A DNA stretch of 64,000 bases from Sphingobacterium sp. UBA7855 (GCA_002500745.1 DLST01000016.1:136360-200359); one strand, 5' to 3'; counted from the stretch's first letter, positions 18,308 to 28,189 are shown. Notes: generated by a model not told the origin, from the sequence alone. Made by a program: numbers and translations.

Positions 18308-18888
18308 TGTTAGATATACAAGCACAAACTGACGAGAAGTTAGTACAGAGAAAAGCCCAAAAGTTCAACCTATGGTTGGGTATGTTGGGTATGTTCATGA
18401 TGTTTGCCGCGTTATCCAGTGGTTTCATAGTATATACAGCGAGTGGTGTGGACAAAGGCATTAAGACCTTGTTGCCTAACGCACTTTTGTATAGTACACT
18501 GGTGATTGTGGTGAGTAGTCTGACCATGTTTTTAGCGCATAGATCGGCTAAAAATGGTGAGCGTTCCAAACAGCGGTTGTTTTTGATAGCAACTTTTATT
18601 TTGGGAGTCGTATTTTTTGCCTTGCAAGTTCATGCTTGGAATGTATTGATCGATAGGGGTGTTTATTTTGTGAATAACAATGCATCGCAATCGTTTGTAT
18701 ATGTTTTTATATGGATGCACTTGGCGCATATTATTGCGGGTTTGATCGTTTTGATTGGCGCGATTATAGGAATTAACAAACTTCCTAAAGACGGCAATCT
18801 TTTCCGCATGGATCTTGCCAGTATTTTTTGGCATTTTCTCGATCTTTTATGGATTTATATATATGTTTTCTTACTTTTGAATCAATAA
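18307..18888 (+). CDS. Cytochrome c oxidase subunit III-type protein (first copy)
   Basis: A 193-residue, five-helix membrane protein of the heme-copper oxidase subunit III superfamily. The pattern KFNLWLGMLGMFMMFAALSSGF at the N-terminus, a central HAWN turn and the terminal WHFLDLLWIYIYVFL are characteristic. Subunit III has no redox cofactor; it stabilises the oxidase and its proton uptake. The ATG shares one base with the ctaB stop. A second, longer subunit-III-type gene follows after 9 nt, so this locus has two paralogues, as is common in Bacteroidota oxidase clusters. Confidence 0.9.
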   Translation: MLDIQAQTDEKLVQRKAQKFNLWLGMLGMFMMFAALSSGFIVYTASGVDKGIKTLLPNALLYSTLVIVVSSLTMFLAHRSAKNGERSKQRLFLIATFILGVVFFALQVHAWNVLIDRGVYFVNNNASQSFVYVFIWMHLAHIIAGLIVLIGAIIGINKLPKDGNLFRMDLASIFWHFLDLLWIYIYVFLLLNQ

Positions 18889-18897
18889 TAGTAAACA

Positions 18898-19632
18898 ATG
18901 AGTACAACAGTATCGCAATTGGATAAGGTAAAAACTGGTCCATGGAATGGTGGAAAATCACCTTGGAACTTAGAGTATGGAAAAATCATGATGTGGTTTT
19001 TCTTGGTAGGGGATGCCTTCACATTTTCTGCATTTTTGGTTTATTATGGCGCGCAACGCTTTTCTCATCCAACCTGGCCTGATCCAGATAAGATCTTCCA
19101 ATCTATCCCTGGAATTGCGGAGCATGGTCAGCCATTGGTATTCGTCGGTTTGATGACCTTCATTTTAATTATGTCTTCGGTGACGATGGTGTTGGCTGTT
19201 GAGGCAGGCCACCGTAACCAAAAGAATGAGGTAGTTAAATGGATGTTGTGGACTATTTTGGGTGGTATCTGTTTCGTTGGTTGTCAGGCTATTGAGTGGA
19301 CTCACTTGCACCACATGGGTTTTTGGTTTGGTAAAAATCCAGCAACTGGATTGGAAGGTGATGCTATCAAAACAGCATTATTACCTTATTTCACACACGA
19401 TATTTCCTATACTTCCGCGTTACAATTTGCTAACTTGTTCTTTACAATTACTGGTTTCCACGGATTTCACGTTACAGTAGGTATTATTTTAAATATCATC
19501 GTGTTATGTATGACATTAAATAATACATTTGAAAACCGCGGTTCTTACCTAATGATCGAAAAAGTAGGTTTGTATTGGCACTTTGTGGATTTAGTATGGG
19601 TATTTGTTTTTACATTCTTCTACTTAATCTAA
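18898..19632 (+). CDS. Cytochrome c oxidase subunit III (second copy)
   Basis: A 244-residue membrane protein of the subunit III superfamily with about six hydrophobic segments. Recognisable elements are GKIMMWFFLVGDAFTFSAFL near the start, EAGHRNQ, TGFHGFHVTVG and the closing YWHFVDLVWVFVFTFFYLI. It is longer than the preceding paralogue mainly because of a 60-residue insertion around GKNPATGLEGD between helices. It is cofactor-free and supports subunit I. It sits 9 nt after the first subunit-III gene and 27 nt before subunit IV. Confidence 0.92.
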   Translation: MSTTVSQLDKVKTGPWNGGKSPWNLEYGKIMMWFFLVGDAFTFSAFLVYYGAQRFSHPTWPDPDKIFQSIPGIAEHGQPLVFVGLMTFILIMSSVTMVLAVEAGHRNQKNEVVKWMLWTILGGICFVGCQAIEWTHLHHMGFWFGKNPATGLEGDAIKTALLPYFTHDISYTSALQFANLFFTITGFHGFHVTVGIILNIIVLCMTLNNTFENRGSYLMIEKVGLYWHFVDLVWVFVFTFFYLI

Positions 19633-19659
19633 TTACGCAATAAATAATTTTAGATAGCT

Positions 19660-20037
19660 ATGTCACAATATCAAGATAATATCGCTCATGGAGAGCATGC
19701 TCACGAAGGTGGGATGGATAAAAAAGCCATTTGGAGAGTATTTGGCGTGCTTTTAGCGCTTACTTGTCTAGAGTTCTTAATTGCATTGGGCTTTGTGCAC
19801 CATTGGCAAATCTTAGCGAAGGGTGCATTGGTAAATACCATTTACATTGTACTTACTTTGGTTAAAGCTTATTATATCGTTGCATTCTTTATGCACTTAA
19901 AATTCGAAAAATCGAGCTTTATCGTTACCGTTGGAATTGTCTTTATTTTTATTATTTATTTTATTGTTTTGATGCTTGTGGAAGGGGGGCATTTGGCTTC
20001 CGTTTTTCAAGAACATCAATTATTTCCCAATAAATAG
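19660..20037 (+). CDS. Cytochrome c oxidase subunit IV (CyoD/CtaF-like)
   Basis: A 125-residue protein with a histidine-rich hydrophilic N-terminus (GEHAHEGG) and three hydrophobic helices, the pattern of the small prokaryotic subunit IV of caa3/bo3-type oxidases. Characteristic parts are FGVLLALTCLEFLIAL, VKAYYIVAFFMHLKFE and the final VLMLVEGGH. It acts structurally in the oxidase. Its position after subunit III fits the canonical order. Confidence 0.9.
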   Translation: MSQYQDNIAHGEHAHEGGMDKKAIWRVFGVLLALTCLEFLIALGFVHHWQILAKGALVNTIYIVLTLVKAYYIVAFFMHLKFEKSSFIVTVGIVFIFIIYFIVLMLVEGGHLASVFQEHQLFPNK

Positions 20038-20046
20038 ATAAAGTGA

Positions 20047-20775
20047 ATGAATAATAATACTGGACAAAAGAAAGGTATTAAAACTATATTGATCCTGGCC
20101 GTAATTCTTTTACTGCCAGGATTTTTATATTTTGTACTGAATAAAAGCGGTTCGAACACCTATGCTTCTTTGCCAATTTTTGGAAAGAAGGAAGTGCCCG
20201 GCACTACGCATCGGAAATGGGGTAGGGACATTGTTGACACAATTTATCATACCGTACCCTCGGTTGATTTTGTTAATTACGATGGTAAAAAGGTACATCT
20301 ATTGGATAATGACACGACGCTTTCTGTGGTACATCTGATGTATTCTAGGGATGCTTCGTTATCGAGAACGATGATTAAGCGACTTGATCAGATTGCTAAT
20401 CGATTTATTCAGAATAAGAAGGTTAAGTTGTATTCGATTTCCGTTGATACTACTTATGATACACCGGCGGTATTGGCAAAATATGCAAAAGTTTACAAGC
20501 CCTGGACCAAATCTTGGTTTTTTGTGACGAAGCCTTCTGTGGATATCTTTAAATTTGCGAAAGAAAGTCTTTTACAGGATGCGATGGCCAACCCTGAGGG
20601 GAGCAAGCCATTTATTATCGGATCAAATTATCTGTTACTCGATACCAAAGGCAGAATAAGAGGAATATACGATATCAATGTGAAGACTGATGTTGATCGT
20701 CTTGAGGATGAAATTAAATTATTATTGGTCGAGGAAATCCGAAACCATCCAGCTACAATAGAACAAAAGAGGTAA
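20047..20775 (+). CDS. SCO1/SenC-like protein lacking copper ligands
   Basis: A 242-residue membrane-anchored protein (one N-terminal helix, about 11-31) with a thioredoxin-like domain of the SCO type. SCO proteins deliver copper to the CuA site of subunit II using a CxxxC pair and a distal histidine. The strand-loop where CxxxCP should be reads VVHLMYSRDASLSRTM (94-109); by my alignment Asp102 and Ser106 take the cysteine places. The usual distal histidine region reads FIIGSNYLLLD, without His. There is no cysteine anywhere in the protein. The surrounding fold is otherwise intact (ISVDTTYDTPAVLAKYAK), and it sits in the conserved SCO position before DUF420. It may be a structural or chaperone relic; function uncertain. 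Confidence 0.75.
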   Translation: MNNNTGQKKGIKTILILAVILLLPGFLYFVLNKSGSNTYASLPIFGKKEVPGTTHRKWGRDIVDTIYHTVPSVDFVNYDGKKVHLLDNDTTLSVVHLMYSRDASLSRTMIKRLDQIANRFIQNKKVKLYSISVDTTYDTPAVLAKYAKVYKPWTKSWFFVTKPSVDIFKFAKESLLQDAMANPEGSKPFIIGSNYLLLDTKGRIRGIYDINVKTDVDRLEDEIKLLLVEEIRNHPATIEQKR

Positions 20776-20782
20776 TTATATT

Positions 20783-21328
20783 ATGGAAGAAAGTCTCAAC
20801 ACAGAGAAAAAGTATAGTAAGTGGATTTGGCTACTATCTATTGTAATTCCAATAGTAGTCGCTATCCTTTTTACAGTGAATTTGCAGAAATTGGGTTATA
20901 ATGTGAAGCCGCTTACATTTTTACCTCCGATCTATGCTACGATCAATGGCATTACTGCTGTATTGCTTTTTTGGGCTGTAGCTGCAATTAAAAGGGGTAA
21001 TAAGTCGTTGCATGAACGTCTGATCAAATGTTGTATCGCTTGCTCTTTGGCGTTTTTGGCGATGTATGTTGCTTATCACATGACTTCGATCGAAACAAAG
21101 TATGGGGGTGAGGGCATTTGGAGACCGATCTATTTTTTCATCCTGATCACGCATATCCTGCTTTCTATTATCATTATTCCTTTTGTACTTTTTACATTTG
21201 TACGCGGTATATCGGGATCTTATGAACGACATAAGAAATTAGCTCGTATTACTTATCCCATGTGGTTATATGTTGCTATTACAGGAGTAATTGTTTATTG
21301 GATGATTTCTCCTTATTATATTGGTTAA
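20783..21328 (+). CDS. DUF420 membrane protein (oxidase assembly, CtaM-like)
   Basis: A 181-residue integral membrane protein with five hydrophobic segments and the DUF420 pattern. Histidines near membrane faces appear in AMYVAYHMTS and ILITHILLSI, and the C-terminus RITYPMWLYVAITGVIVYWM is typical. DUF420 proteins (CtaM in Firmicutes) are needed for maturation of heme A-type oxidases. It is the last clear gene of the respiratory locus, 7 nt after the SCO-like gene. Confidence 0.88.
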   Translation: MEESLNTEKKYSKWIWLLSIVIPIVVAILFTVNLQKLGYNVKPLTFLPPIYATINGITAVLLFWAVAAIKRGNKSLHERLIKCCIACSLAFLAMYVAYHMTSIETKYGGEGIWRPIYFFILITHILLSIIIIPFVLFTFVRGISGSYERHKKLARITYPMWLYVAITGVIVYWMISPYYIG

Positions 21329-21354
21329 TTTAAGCAAGGAAGGGAGTTTTATTT

Positions 21355-21810
21355 ATGAAACGTATTTGGATTTATCAGGCTGATCGCATCTTGTCGCAAG
21401 AGGAAAGCGCGCAGATTTCGGCTGAGTTGATGGCTTTTGCCGAACAGTGGAAAGTACATGGAAAGCCGCTTTCGGCTTCTGCGGAATTGCGTGATGGACT
21501 TTTTGTGATTCTTAAAGTAGACGAAGAATTTGCCGCTGCGTCTGGTTGCTCGATCGACAGTTCGGTGCGCTTTTTAAAAGGTATTGAATCCAACTATAAT
21601 ATTCAGTTATTCGACCGTATGCAGTTCGCCTACAAGTCGGAGCATGGGATCGCTGTAGTGAGCCGTGATGGATTTGAAAAGTTATTGAATGATGGTATCA
21701 TCAATGATGATACATTAGTATTTGATAATACGATTACGCAGGAGCATCAAATGGAAAATGCCTGGGCCGTACCTTTCCACAGGAGTTGGCACAAGCGACT
21801 TTTCAAATAA
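21355..21810 (+). CDS. Conserved Bacteroidota protein of unknown function
   Basis: A 151-residue soluble protein (MKRIWIYQADR at the N-terminus) with no signal peptide, membrane segment or nucleotide-binding motif. From memory, relatives in this order are often labelled 'ABC transporter ATPase', but there is no Walker A or ABC signature here, so that name should not be carried over. Several paired acidic and aromatic residues and a C-terminal WAVPFHRSWHKRLFK stretch are the main visible features. It follows the DUF420 gene after 26 nt, so it could be the last cistron of the respiratory operon; a terminator follows. Confidence 0.7.
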   Translation: MKRIWIYQADRILSQEESAQISAELMAFAEQWKVHGKPLSASAELRDGLFVILKVDEEFAAASGCSIDSSVRFLKGIESNYNIQLFDRMQFAYKSEHGIAVVSRDGFEKLLNDGIINDDTLVFDNTITQEHQMENAWAVPFHRSWHKRLFK

Positions 21811-21824
21811 TTCATATTATAATC

Positions 21825-21870
21825 ACAACTAAAGGCCATAGTACTGAACTATGGCCTTTAGTTGTTTAAA
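21825..21870. terminator. Bidirectional terminator between the respiratory locus and mtgA
   Basis: A perfect 18-bp stem (arms 21825-21842 and 21848-21865, loop ACTGA) followed by a T/A-rich stretch. It sits between two convergent genes and can serve both strands. Confidence 0.8.
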
Positions 21871-21925
21871 AAACTGCCTATTTTTTGTGACATTCATGGC
21901 CTTCGCCAGAGTAATGTTTCTCCGC

Positions 21926-22690
21926 TTACTCAGGAATGGTATAATGGTGCATGTATTTTGCAATTGCGTTTGCACGTCTATTGACATAAGTGGAAGGGTT
22001 GCGTGCATCCCATTCTCTGGGATTTGGCAATATCGCTATGATTAGGGCAGCTTGCTTTTTGGAAAGATTGCTCCCGGTCTTGCTAAAGTAATATGCTGCC
22101 GCGGCGTCAGCACCATAAACCCCTTGTCCCATTTCAATTACATTAAGATAAACTTCAAGAATTCTTTTCTTACTCCAAAAGGTCTCAATAAGTACGGTGA
22201 AGTAGGTTTCGAATCCTTTTCTCAACCAAGATCTTCCTGGCCATAGAAATACATTTTTAGCTACCTGCTGGCTAATGGTACTTCCTCCACGCAGTTTTTT
22301 GCCTTGTGCATTTTTTTTAATGGCATTTTGAATTCCCTTTAAGTCAAAACCCCAGTGGGTCATAAAATGGGCATCTTCTCCTGCAATAGCGGCTAACTTG
22401 AGGTTATCGGACAGCTCATCGTAATCCAACCAATTTTTTTCCAATTTGAAGCCTTTTCCTTGTTCTTTCAGTTCGAATCCGCGTTGAATCATCAGCCAAG
22501 TAATTGGAGGGTTGATAAAACGTAAGCTAATGACCCAAAACAGTGTAATACCGATAAAATAGAGAATTACTCGTGTGAGAATACGTAGTATGGGCGACTT
22601 TATTGACTTCAACGGGTTAAATGAATTCTTTTTGAAGGTGTTTTTTTGTGTGCTGGACGTATTTTGTTTACCAGTTCTTTTGATGGCCAT
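21926..22690 (-). CDS. mtgA: Monofunctional peptidoglycan transglycosylase
   Basis: A 254-residue GT51 enzyme that polymerises lipid II into glycan strands at the outer face of the inner membrane. A basic N-terminus is followed by one membrane anchor (about 37-58). The GT51 motifs are present: EDAHFMTHWGFD with the catalytic glutamate, GGSTISQQVAKNVFL, and KKRILEVYLNVIEMGQGVYG with the second glutamate. There is no transpeptidase domain, and the length matches MtgA. A TAnnTTTG promoter lies 19 nt upstream of the ATG. Confidence 0.95.
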   Translation of the reverse strand: MAIKRTGKQNTSSTQKNTFKKNSFNPLKSIKSPILRILTRVILYFIGITLFWVISLRFINPPITWLMIQRGFELKEQGKGFKLEKNWLDYDELSDNLKLAAIAGEDAHFMTHWGFDLKGIQNAIKKNAQGKKLRGGSTISQQVAKNVFLWPGRSWLRKGFETYFTVLIETFWSKKRILEVYLNVIEMGQGVYGADAAAAYYFSKTGSNLSKKQAALIIAILPNPREWDARNPSTYVNRRANAIAKYMHHYTIPE

Positions 22691-22709
22691 GACTAATTTT
22701 TTTCGCTTA

Positions 22710-22717
22710 CAAACTTA
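22710..22717 (-). promoter_or_regulatory. Promoter -7 element of mtgA
   Basis: On the minus strand this reads TAAGTTTG, an exact TAnnTTTG match, with a 19-nt gap to the mtgA ATG. The same octamer also precedes accD and the merR-type gene in this window. Confidence 0.6.
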
Positions 22718-22827
22718 GCTTATATTCTTGTTTAATGGAAATGATTTTATTGAGAAGTTGAGTGTATCGTTTGCCAAAGCGATGTTATTATCCTATTTTT
22801 ACGCTTCATAAAAATTGAGTTTAAAAG

Positions 22828-25434
22828 TTGGCAAAAGAAAAGAAAGTAACCCCATTGATGCAACAGTACAATGCGATCAAGATTAAGTATCCTGGAGCGT
22901 TGTTGTTGTTCCGTGTTGGCGATTTTTACGAGACATTTGGTGAGGATGCAATTAAGGCTGCTCAGATTTTGGGTATTGTTTTGACGAAGCGTGGAAATGG
23001 CTCGGAATCGGAAACGGCATTGGCTGGTTTTCCGCATCATTCGTTGGAAACTTATCTTCCGAAACTGGTGCGTGCTGGTCAAAGGGTGGCTATTTGCGAT
23101 CAACTGGAGGATCCGAAAGCTACGAAAACAATAGTTAAGCGTGGCGTGACAGAGCTGGTCACCCCTGGTGTTTCTTACAATGACAATATTGTTCAACAGA
23201 AGTCCAATAATTACTTGGCATCAATTTTTATCGAAAAAGAACGGATTGGAATTTCTTTTCTGGATATTTCAACAGGTGAATTCTTAGTTGCTCAGGGAAG
23301 CGTCGCTTATATCGATAAATTGCTTCAAGGGTTTAAACCGACAGAAATTATTCTCTCCAAAAAACAGAGCAAGGATTTTATCGAGCAATTTGGAACTCAG
23401 TATTACACCTATTTTCTAGATGAATGGCCTTACACGGGCGACTATGCCACTGAAACATTATTGAAACATTTTGAAGTTTCATCGATGAAAGGATTTGGAG
23501 TTGACCGTATGTCTACGGGTATTGTCGCCGCTGGTGTGGCTTTACATTACCTCAATGAAACCGAGCACCGTAACTTGCAGCATATCTCTACGCTTGCCCG
23601 CATCGAAGAAGACCGTTACATGTGGCTGGACCGTTTTACGATTCGCAATCTGGAATTAATCGGCTCGATGAATGAAAATGCAGTCACGTTATCGGATGTA
23701 TTGGATCATACATCTAGTCCAATGGGAGCGCGCTTGCTTAAGCGCTGGATTGTAATGCCCTTGAAAGATAAAAAGAGTATTCAGGAGCGATTGAATGTTG
23801 TGGATTTCTTTTTCGCTAACCGCGATCTAAGGGATGAATTGATTGGCCAGATCAAACAAGTAGGCGATCTGGAACGCTTAATCTCAAAGATCGGGCTTCA
23901 GAAAGCGAATCCCAGGGAAATCGTGCAGTTGAAGCGTGCGTTATTTGCTATAGAGAAATTGAAAGAACTTACAGATCGCAAAGATGCAAATGCACTGCGT
24001 ACGATTTCGGGACAATTGGATGCCTGTACTGCTATCCGTGAGCAAATTGAGCTGCAGATTCAGGCAGAACCACCTGTTGCCATCAATAAAGGAAGTGTAA
24101 TTGCGGATGGGGTTGATGCGGAACTGGATCGATTGCGTAAAATTGCCTTTGGAGGAAAGGATTATTTGCTGGAAATCCAAAAAAGGGAAGCTGAAATCAC
24201 GGGTATTCCTTCCTTAAAAATTGCGTTTAACAATGTGTTCGGCTATTACCTGGAGGTTACTAATACACATAAAGACAAAGTTCCAACTACTTGGATACGT
24301 AAGCAGACCTTGGTCAATGCTGAGCGTTATATTACGGAGGAACTTAAAGAATATGAAGAACAGATTCTTGGAGCCGAAGAAAAGATTCAGGCTTTAGAGA
24401 GTAGGTTGTATGCTGAGCTGTTGATTTCGATCGCCGAATACATTAAACCTATTCAGCTGGACGCACAGTTGATTGCTAAGCTGGATGTACTACTCAACTT
24501 TGCTGTTGTGGCGGAGAAGAATTATTATGTGAAACCAGAAGTTAGTGAGAGCAAGATTTTAGATATAAAAGGTGGAAGACACCCTGTCATCGAAAAAAAT
24601 CTACCGGTGGGCGAAGATTATATCACGAATGATACGTTTTTAGATCCGAAGACACAACAGATAATTATCATTACGGGGCCTAATATGGCGGGTAAATCAG
24701 CACTGCTTCGTCAGACCGGATTGATTGTACTCATGGCACAAATAGGCTGTTTTGTTCCTGCCAAAGAGGCTAAAATTGGATTGGTTGACAAAATTTTTAC
24801 TCGTGTCGGAGCATCGGATAATCTTTCTTCTGGAGAATCTACTTTCATGGTCGAGATGAACGAAACTGCGAGTATCATGAACAATCTATCGGACCGCAGT
24901 CTTATTCTTTTGGACGAAATTGGCCGTGGTACAAGTACATATGATGGAATTTCTATTGCTTGGGCCATTGCGGAATTTTTGCATAATCACCCGTCTGCCA
25001 AAGCAAAAACACTATTTGCGACTCACTACCATGAATTGAATGAACTGACAACTTCTTTGGATCGTATCAAGAACTATAACGTCACCGTAAAGGAGGTCAA
25101 TAATAAAGTTATTTTCTTGCGGAAACTTGTGCCGGGAGGTTCAGAACATAGTTTTGGTATACATGTAGCCAAGTTGGCAGGGATGCCGCAAAAATTGCTC
25201 AATCGCGCTAACCAGATTTTAAAGAGGTTGGAGCAGGAGCGTACTGGTGGAGAGCAGATTAAGGATAGTATGCGTAAGATCCAGAAACAGGCTTATCAGT
25301 TACAGATGTTTTCGATTGATGATCCTGTCCTAAACAAGATTAGGGATATGTTGAATAATTTGGATGTTAACTCGCTGACTCCGGTCGAAGCATTGATGAA
25401 ACTGGATGAAATTCAGCGGTTGCTAAAGCATTAA
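22828..25434 (+). CDS. mutS: DNA mismatch repair protein MutS
   Basis: An 868-residue MutS1-type protein that recognises mispairs and small loops. I accept the TTG at 22828 as start because it adds a conserved lysine-rich lead and TPLMQQYN, which begins domain I; an in-frame ATG at 22858 would cut into that motif. The mismatch-binding Phe-x-Glu is in [13 protein letters not shown] (Phe about 33, Glu about 35). The C-terminal ATPase has Walker A GPNMAGKS, the STFMVEM motif, Walker [17 protein letters not shown] and the ATHYHEL switch. Length is normal, and a short C-terminal dimerisation tail is present. It appears to be monocistronic, divergent from mtgA. Confidence 0.96.
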   Translation: MAKEKKVTPLMQQYNAIKIKYPGALLLFRVGDFYETFGEDAIKAAQILGIVLTKRGNGSESETALAGFPHHSLETYLPKLVRAGQRVAICDQLEDPKATKTIVKRGVTELVTPGVSYNDNIVQQKSNNYLASIFIEKERIGISFLDISTGEFLVAQGSVAYIDKLLQGFKPTEIILSKKQSKDFIEQFGTQYYTYFLDEWPYTGDYATETLLKHFEVSSMKGFGVDRMSTGIVAAGVALHYLNETEHRNLQHISTLARIEEDRYMWLDRFTIRNLELIGSMNENAVTLSDVLDHTSSPMGARLLKRWIVMPLKDKKSIQERLNVVDFFFANRDLRDELIGQIKQVGDLERLISKIGLQKANPREIVQLKRALFAIEKLKELTDRKDANALRTISGQLDACTAIREQIELQIQAEPPVAINKGSVIADGVDAELDRLRKIAFGGKDYLLEIQKREAEITGIPSLKIAFNNVFGYYLEVTNTHKDKVPTTWIRKQTLVNAERYITEELKEYEEQILGAEEKIQALESRLYAELLISIAEYIKPIQLDAQLIAKLDVLLNFAVVAEKNYYVKPEVSESKILDIKGGRHPVIEKNLPVGEDYITNDTFLDPKTQQIIIITGPNMAGKSALLRQTGLIVLMAQIGCFVPAKEAKIGLVDKIFTRVGASDNLSSGESTFMVEMNETASIMNNLSDRSLILLDEIGRGTSTYDGISIAWAIAEFLHNHPSAKAKTLFATHYHELNELTTSLDRIKNYNVTVKEVNNKVIFLRKLVPGGSEHSFGIHVAKLAGMPQKLLNRANQILKRLEQERTGGEQIKDSMRKIQKQAYQLQMFSIDDPVLNKIRDMLNNLDVNSLTPVEALMKLDEIQRLLKH

Positions 25435-25562
25435 TCTTCCTTATCATACTCTGAGTAATGCTTAAAATAGGGCTTATTTTTCGATTGGAATAGCACAGTA
25501 GCGTGCTATCTTGGTTTTACAAGCATATACTGACTTATTCATTTTGGATTACCGACATTTTC

Positions 25563-26717
25563 TTAAAATCTAAAGCATAATGCTAAGCTTCCGTAGTTGG
25601 CTTGGATGGGGCTCAGTACTTTGCTACTTGCGTCATACGGTGCGTAATGATAGCCTAGTTCGAAGCCGATGTATTTTTGGTTTTTCATGCGAAATAGTGA
25701 GGAAAGACCAAGTCCGAGGTGAATATTGTTGATGGTAACCATATTTTCTGTGTATCCACCATCATAATAATAACCATCCGGATCATAATAGCCTGAAGAA
25801 TACGTATTCTCTGTAATGCCGGTATCTGTGATATCAATACCTAGTATGGCTTTTGGAATCAGGATGAATTTGTCGTTGTCAAAAACTTTATAGCCTACAG
25901 CACCTCCCATAAAAGCGGTCGCTGATGAATTGACTGCTACTTCTGATCCATCATAATTATAGTCGATATTGCGATCGTTTGCGTTGATGCGTACCTTTAA
26001 ACCTCCTTCAAAGATCAATTTCCTTTCCAGCGAGCTCATCAGCATAAATCCGAGCGTTACGTTTGTACCGAACACTTTGTTGCCTCCTCCTAGCGGGCTC
26101 ATCACGCCAATGGAAGGTACATAGCCTAGTTTGGCCTTATGCCGGTCTTTATATCCTTTAGGGGTTGGAAATCGTTGTTCATCACTTTGTGTATTGGCTT
26201 GTTTGTCTGGAATTTCTTCAATTTGTGTATCGGCAAAGAGATGAAGGATATTTGTTTCCTGGCCGCTTAATGTATAATTATCAGATGCAAGTAGTGCTTT
26301 TGCTCTTAATTTGATAAGGTTATCTAGTGGATGGCGTAATGGATAGAAATGGAATTTTGCTTTATTTTGCTCATATTGGGTAGTAAAATCTTCTTGATCT
26401 GCTGCATCGAGCCTCTGGAGCAGGCTCTTATCAAATTGATTGTTCCAGTATAGGTCGATCGCTGTCGTGCTATTTTTCTTTTCAATAATGAGTATTAGGA
26501 TGCGTAGTCTTTGTATATATTCGTTGATGCCGCAGCTTGCTTGTATAGTGTTCAGTAAGGGGACAATTTTTTCAAATTCATTGTTGTTTAAGGCTTTTGT
26601 CAACAAAGGAAGGGTTTCAACCGTATATCGTTCACAATTTTCCTGTGCATGCACGCGTGTGGTGGAAAGGATGCTACTGATGATCAACATGAAAAAAGCA
26701 AGCTGGCGGATACTCAT
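25563..26717 (-). CDS. Probable outer-membrane beta-barrel protein, unknown function
   Basis: A 384-residue secreted protein. Residues 1-24 are a signal peptide ending VHA. The first half (about 25-190) is helical and contains two cysteines (ENCERY and QASCGI). The second half (about 200-384) has alternating hydrophobic strands rich in Gly, Tyr and Phe, and the protein ends in LALCFRF; a C-terminal aromatic residue is typical of outer-membrane barrels. A Tyr/Asp/Gly-rich turn (YYDPDGYYYDGG) lies around residue 310. I do not recognise the family. It runs convergent to mutS and divergent from trmN6. Confidence 0.7.
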   Translation of the reverse strand: MSIRQLAFFMLIISSILSTTRVHAQENCERYTVETLPLLTKALNNNEFEKIVPLLNTIQASCGINEYIQRLRILILIIEKKNSTTAIDLYWNNQFDKSLLQRLDAADQEDFTTQYEQNKAKFHFYPLRHPLDNLIKLRAKALLASDNYTLSGQETNILHLFADTQIEEIPDKQANTQSDEQRFPTPKGYKDRHKAKLGYVPSIGVMSPLGGGNKVFGTNVTLGFMLMSSLERKLIFEGGLKVRINANDRNIDYNYDGSEVAVNSSATAFMGGAVGYKVFDNDKFILIPKAILGIDITDTGITENTYSSGYYDPDGYYYDGGYTENMVTINNIHLGLGLSSLFRMKNQKYIGFELGYHYAPYDASSKVLSPIQANYGSLALCFRF

Positions 26718-26802
26718 GGTTTATCTAGATTTATTGCAGACTAAATTAGTAAATAAATCGCAGGATATATTCGTTTGTTTGCGCCAACGGCTTTAAAAGT
26801 TT

Positions 26803-26810
26803 TATCTTTG
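26803..26810 (+). promoter_or_regulatory. Promoter -7 element of trmN6, 4 nt from the ATG
   Basis: TATCTTTG is an exact TAnnTTTG match. A TTTG at 26778-26781 lies 21 bp upstream as the -33 element. Only four bases (GTCT) separate the box from the start codon, so the transcript is predicted to begin at or next to the ATG. Confidence 0.65.
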
Positions 26811-26814
26811 GTCT

Positions 26815-27522
26815 ATGGCGTCGATATTTCGATTTAAAGAATTTGAGGTTGATCAGTCTGATTGTGCAATGAAGATTAACACAGACGGCGTATTATTGGC
26901 TTCATTGTTGGAAGCGGGGACTTTAGGTCGAATTCTGGATATCGGTACAGGAACGGGAGTCATTGCATTGATGTTGGCTCAACGGTTTGCGCACAGTTGG
27001 GTAGAGGCTGTCGAGATGGACTCTTTAGCTGCTGCGATGGCAGATAAAAATTTTCGTCATTCCGTTTTTTGTGAACGGCTTAAGCTTCACGCCTGTGCCT
27101 TTCAGCGTATGGAAATGGCAGAGCCTTATGATTTGATTGTTTCGAATCCACCATTTTATACCGATTCACTCCATAATCCTGACGATCGAAAGAAGCTCGC
27201 GCGGCATGCTGACCTGGATTTTTTTGCTGAATTATTGGATTTCGCTTCTTTACGCTTATCGAATCAGGGGAAATTAATTCTGATCGTTCCTACTGCTTTG
27301 GCAGATATACTGATGAAGATTTCAGCAGAGCACGCTCTTTATTGTTGTGCTGAAGTTCAGATAAGTTCTTTTGAAGGTGGATCCGTCATCCGTAAGATCA
27401 TTACATTTGAACGGAAGCCTGTCGAATCGGTTGCTGTACGTGAGTTTGTTATATACGCAGGGAAGGGTATTTATTCAGCAGCTTATCGCAGCGTATTGGC
27501 CCCTTATTTTTTAGCTTTTTAG
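26815..27522 (+). CDS. trmN6: tRNA1(Val) A37 N6-methyltransferase
   Basis: A 235-residue class I SAM-dependent methyltransferase of the YfiC/TrmN6 family, which methylates N6 of adenine 37 in tRNA(Val). The SAM-binding glycine loop is LDIGTGTGVIALML (about 41-54), and the adenine-N6 signature is SNPPFYTDS (about 109-117). The N-terminal FKEFEVDQ...MKINTDGVLL segment is typical of the family. No membrane or export signals. The next gene starts 3 nt downstream, so the two are co-transcribed. Confidence 0.92.
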   Translation: MASIFRFKEFEVDQSDCAMKINTDGVLLASLLEAGTLGRILDIGTGTGVIALMLAQRFAHSWVEAVEMDSLAAAMADKNFRHSVFCERLKLHACAFQRMEMAEPYDLIVSNPPFYTDSLHNPDDRKKLARHADLDFFAELLDFASLRLSNQGKLILIVPTALADILMKISAEHALYCCAEVQISSFEGGSVIRKIITFERKPVESVAVREFVIYAGKGIYSAAYRSVLAPYFLAF

Positions 27523-27525
27523 GTT

Positions 27526-28020
27526 ATGACAAAAATCGGATTACTTTCGGATACACATTCTTTTCTAGACGAAGCGGTATTTACTCATTTTGCAGCCTGC
27601 GACGAGATCTGGCATGTCGGAGATTTTGGTGAAGGTGTTATTGCAGACCGGCTGGCTTCTTTTAAACCATTACGCGGCGTGTATGGAAATATTGATGGCC
27701 AGGATATTCGTCTGCAATTTCCCGAAGATTTGAGATTTAGATGTGAGGAAGTAGACGTTTTTATGACGCATATTGGTGGCTATCCAGGGAAATATGCTGC
27801 GCGTGTTAAGGGGGAATTAATGAAAAATCCTCCAAAGTTATTTATCACAGGACACTCACACATTTTAAAGGTGATGTTCGATCCCAAAATACAATGCCTT
27901 CACCTCAATCCTGGGGCAGCAGGAAAGCACGGCTGGCATAAAGTGCGCACATTGATGCGATTTGACATTCATGCGGATAAAATTGAAAATCTTGAGGTAA
28001 TTGAGCTGAATGGGCGTTAG
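27526..28020 (+). CDS. YfcE/MJ0936-type metallophosphodiesterase
   Basis: A 164-residue calcineurin-like phosphoesterase that uses two metal ions. All five metal-binding blocks are visible: LLSDTH, HVGDFG, GNIDG, MTHIG and TGHSH. The GNID block replaces the more usual GNCD. Small proteins of this class hydrolyse phosphodiesters such as cyclic nucleotides in vitro; the physiological substrate is usually unknown. It starts 3 nt after trmN6. Confidence 0.9.
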   Translation: MTKIGLLSDTHSFLDEAVFTHFAACDEIWHVGDFGEGVIADRLASFKPLRGVYGNIDGQDIRLQFPEDLRFRCEEVDVFMTHIGGYPGKYAARVKGELMKNPPKLFITGHSHILKVMFDPKIQCLHLNPGAAGKHGWHKVRTLMRFDIHADKIENLEVIELNGR

Positions 28021-28189
28021 ACAAAGCGGCTACCATTTGTTTCCAGCAGAAGATCCACCGTGGTCTATTTATCTTGGTATGTCACGTTTTGAAAAATAGA
28101 TGCATCGTCTTTGTTCTATAGACAGTGTTGCTACGTATGCTCTTGGGGACCTCTGTTCAACAAGAGGATTTCTGCAGTAAATAGGGTTG

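Noticed and set aside
28021..28189. Possible tRNA between the phosphodiesterase and merR-type genes
   Set aside because: No T-arm consensus, acceptor pairing or anticodon stem can be drawn.
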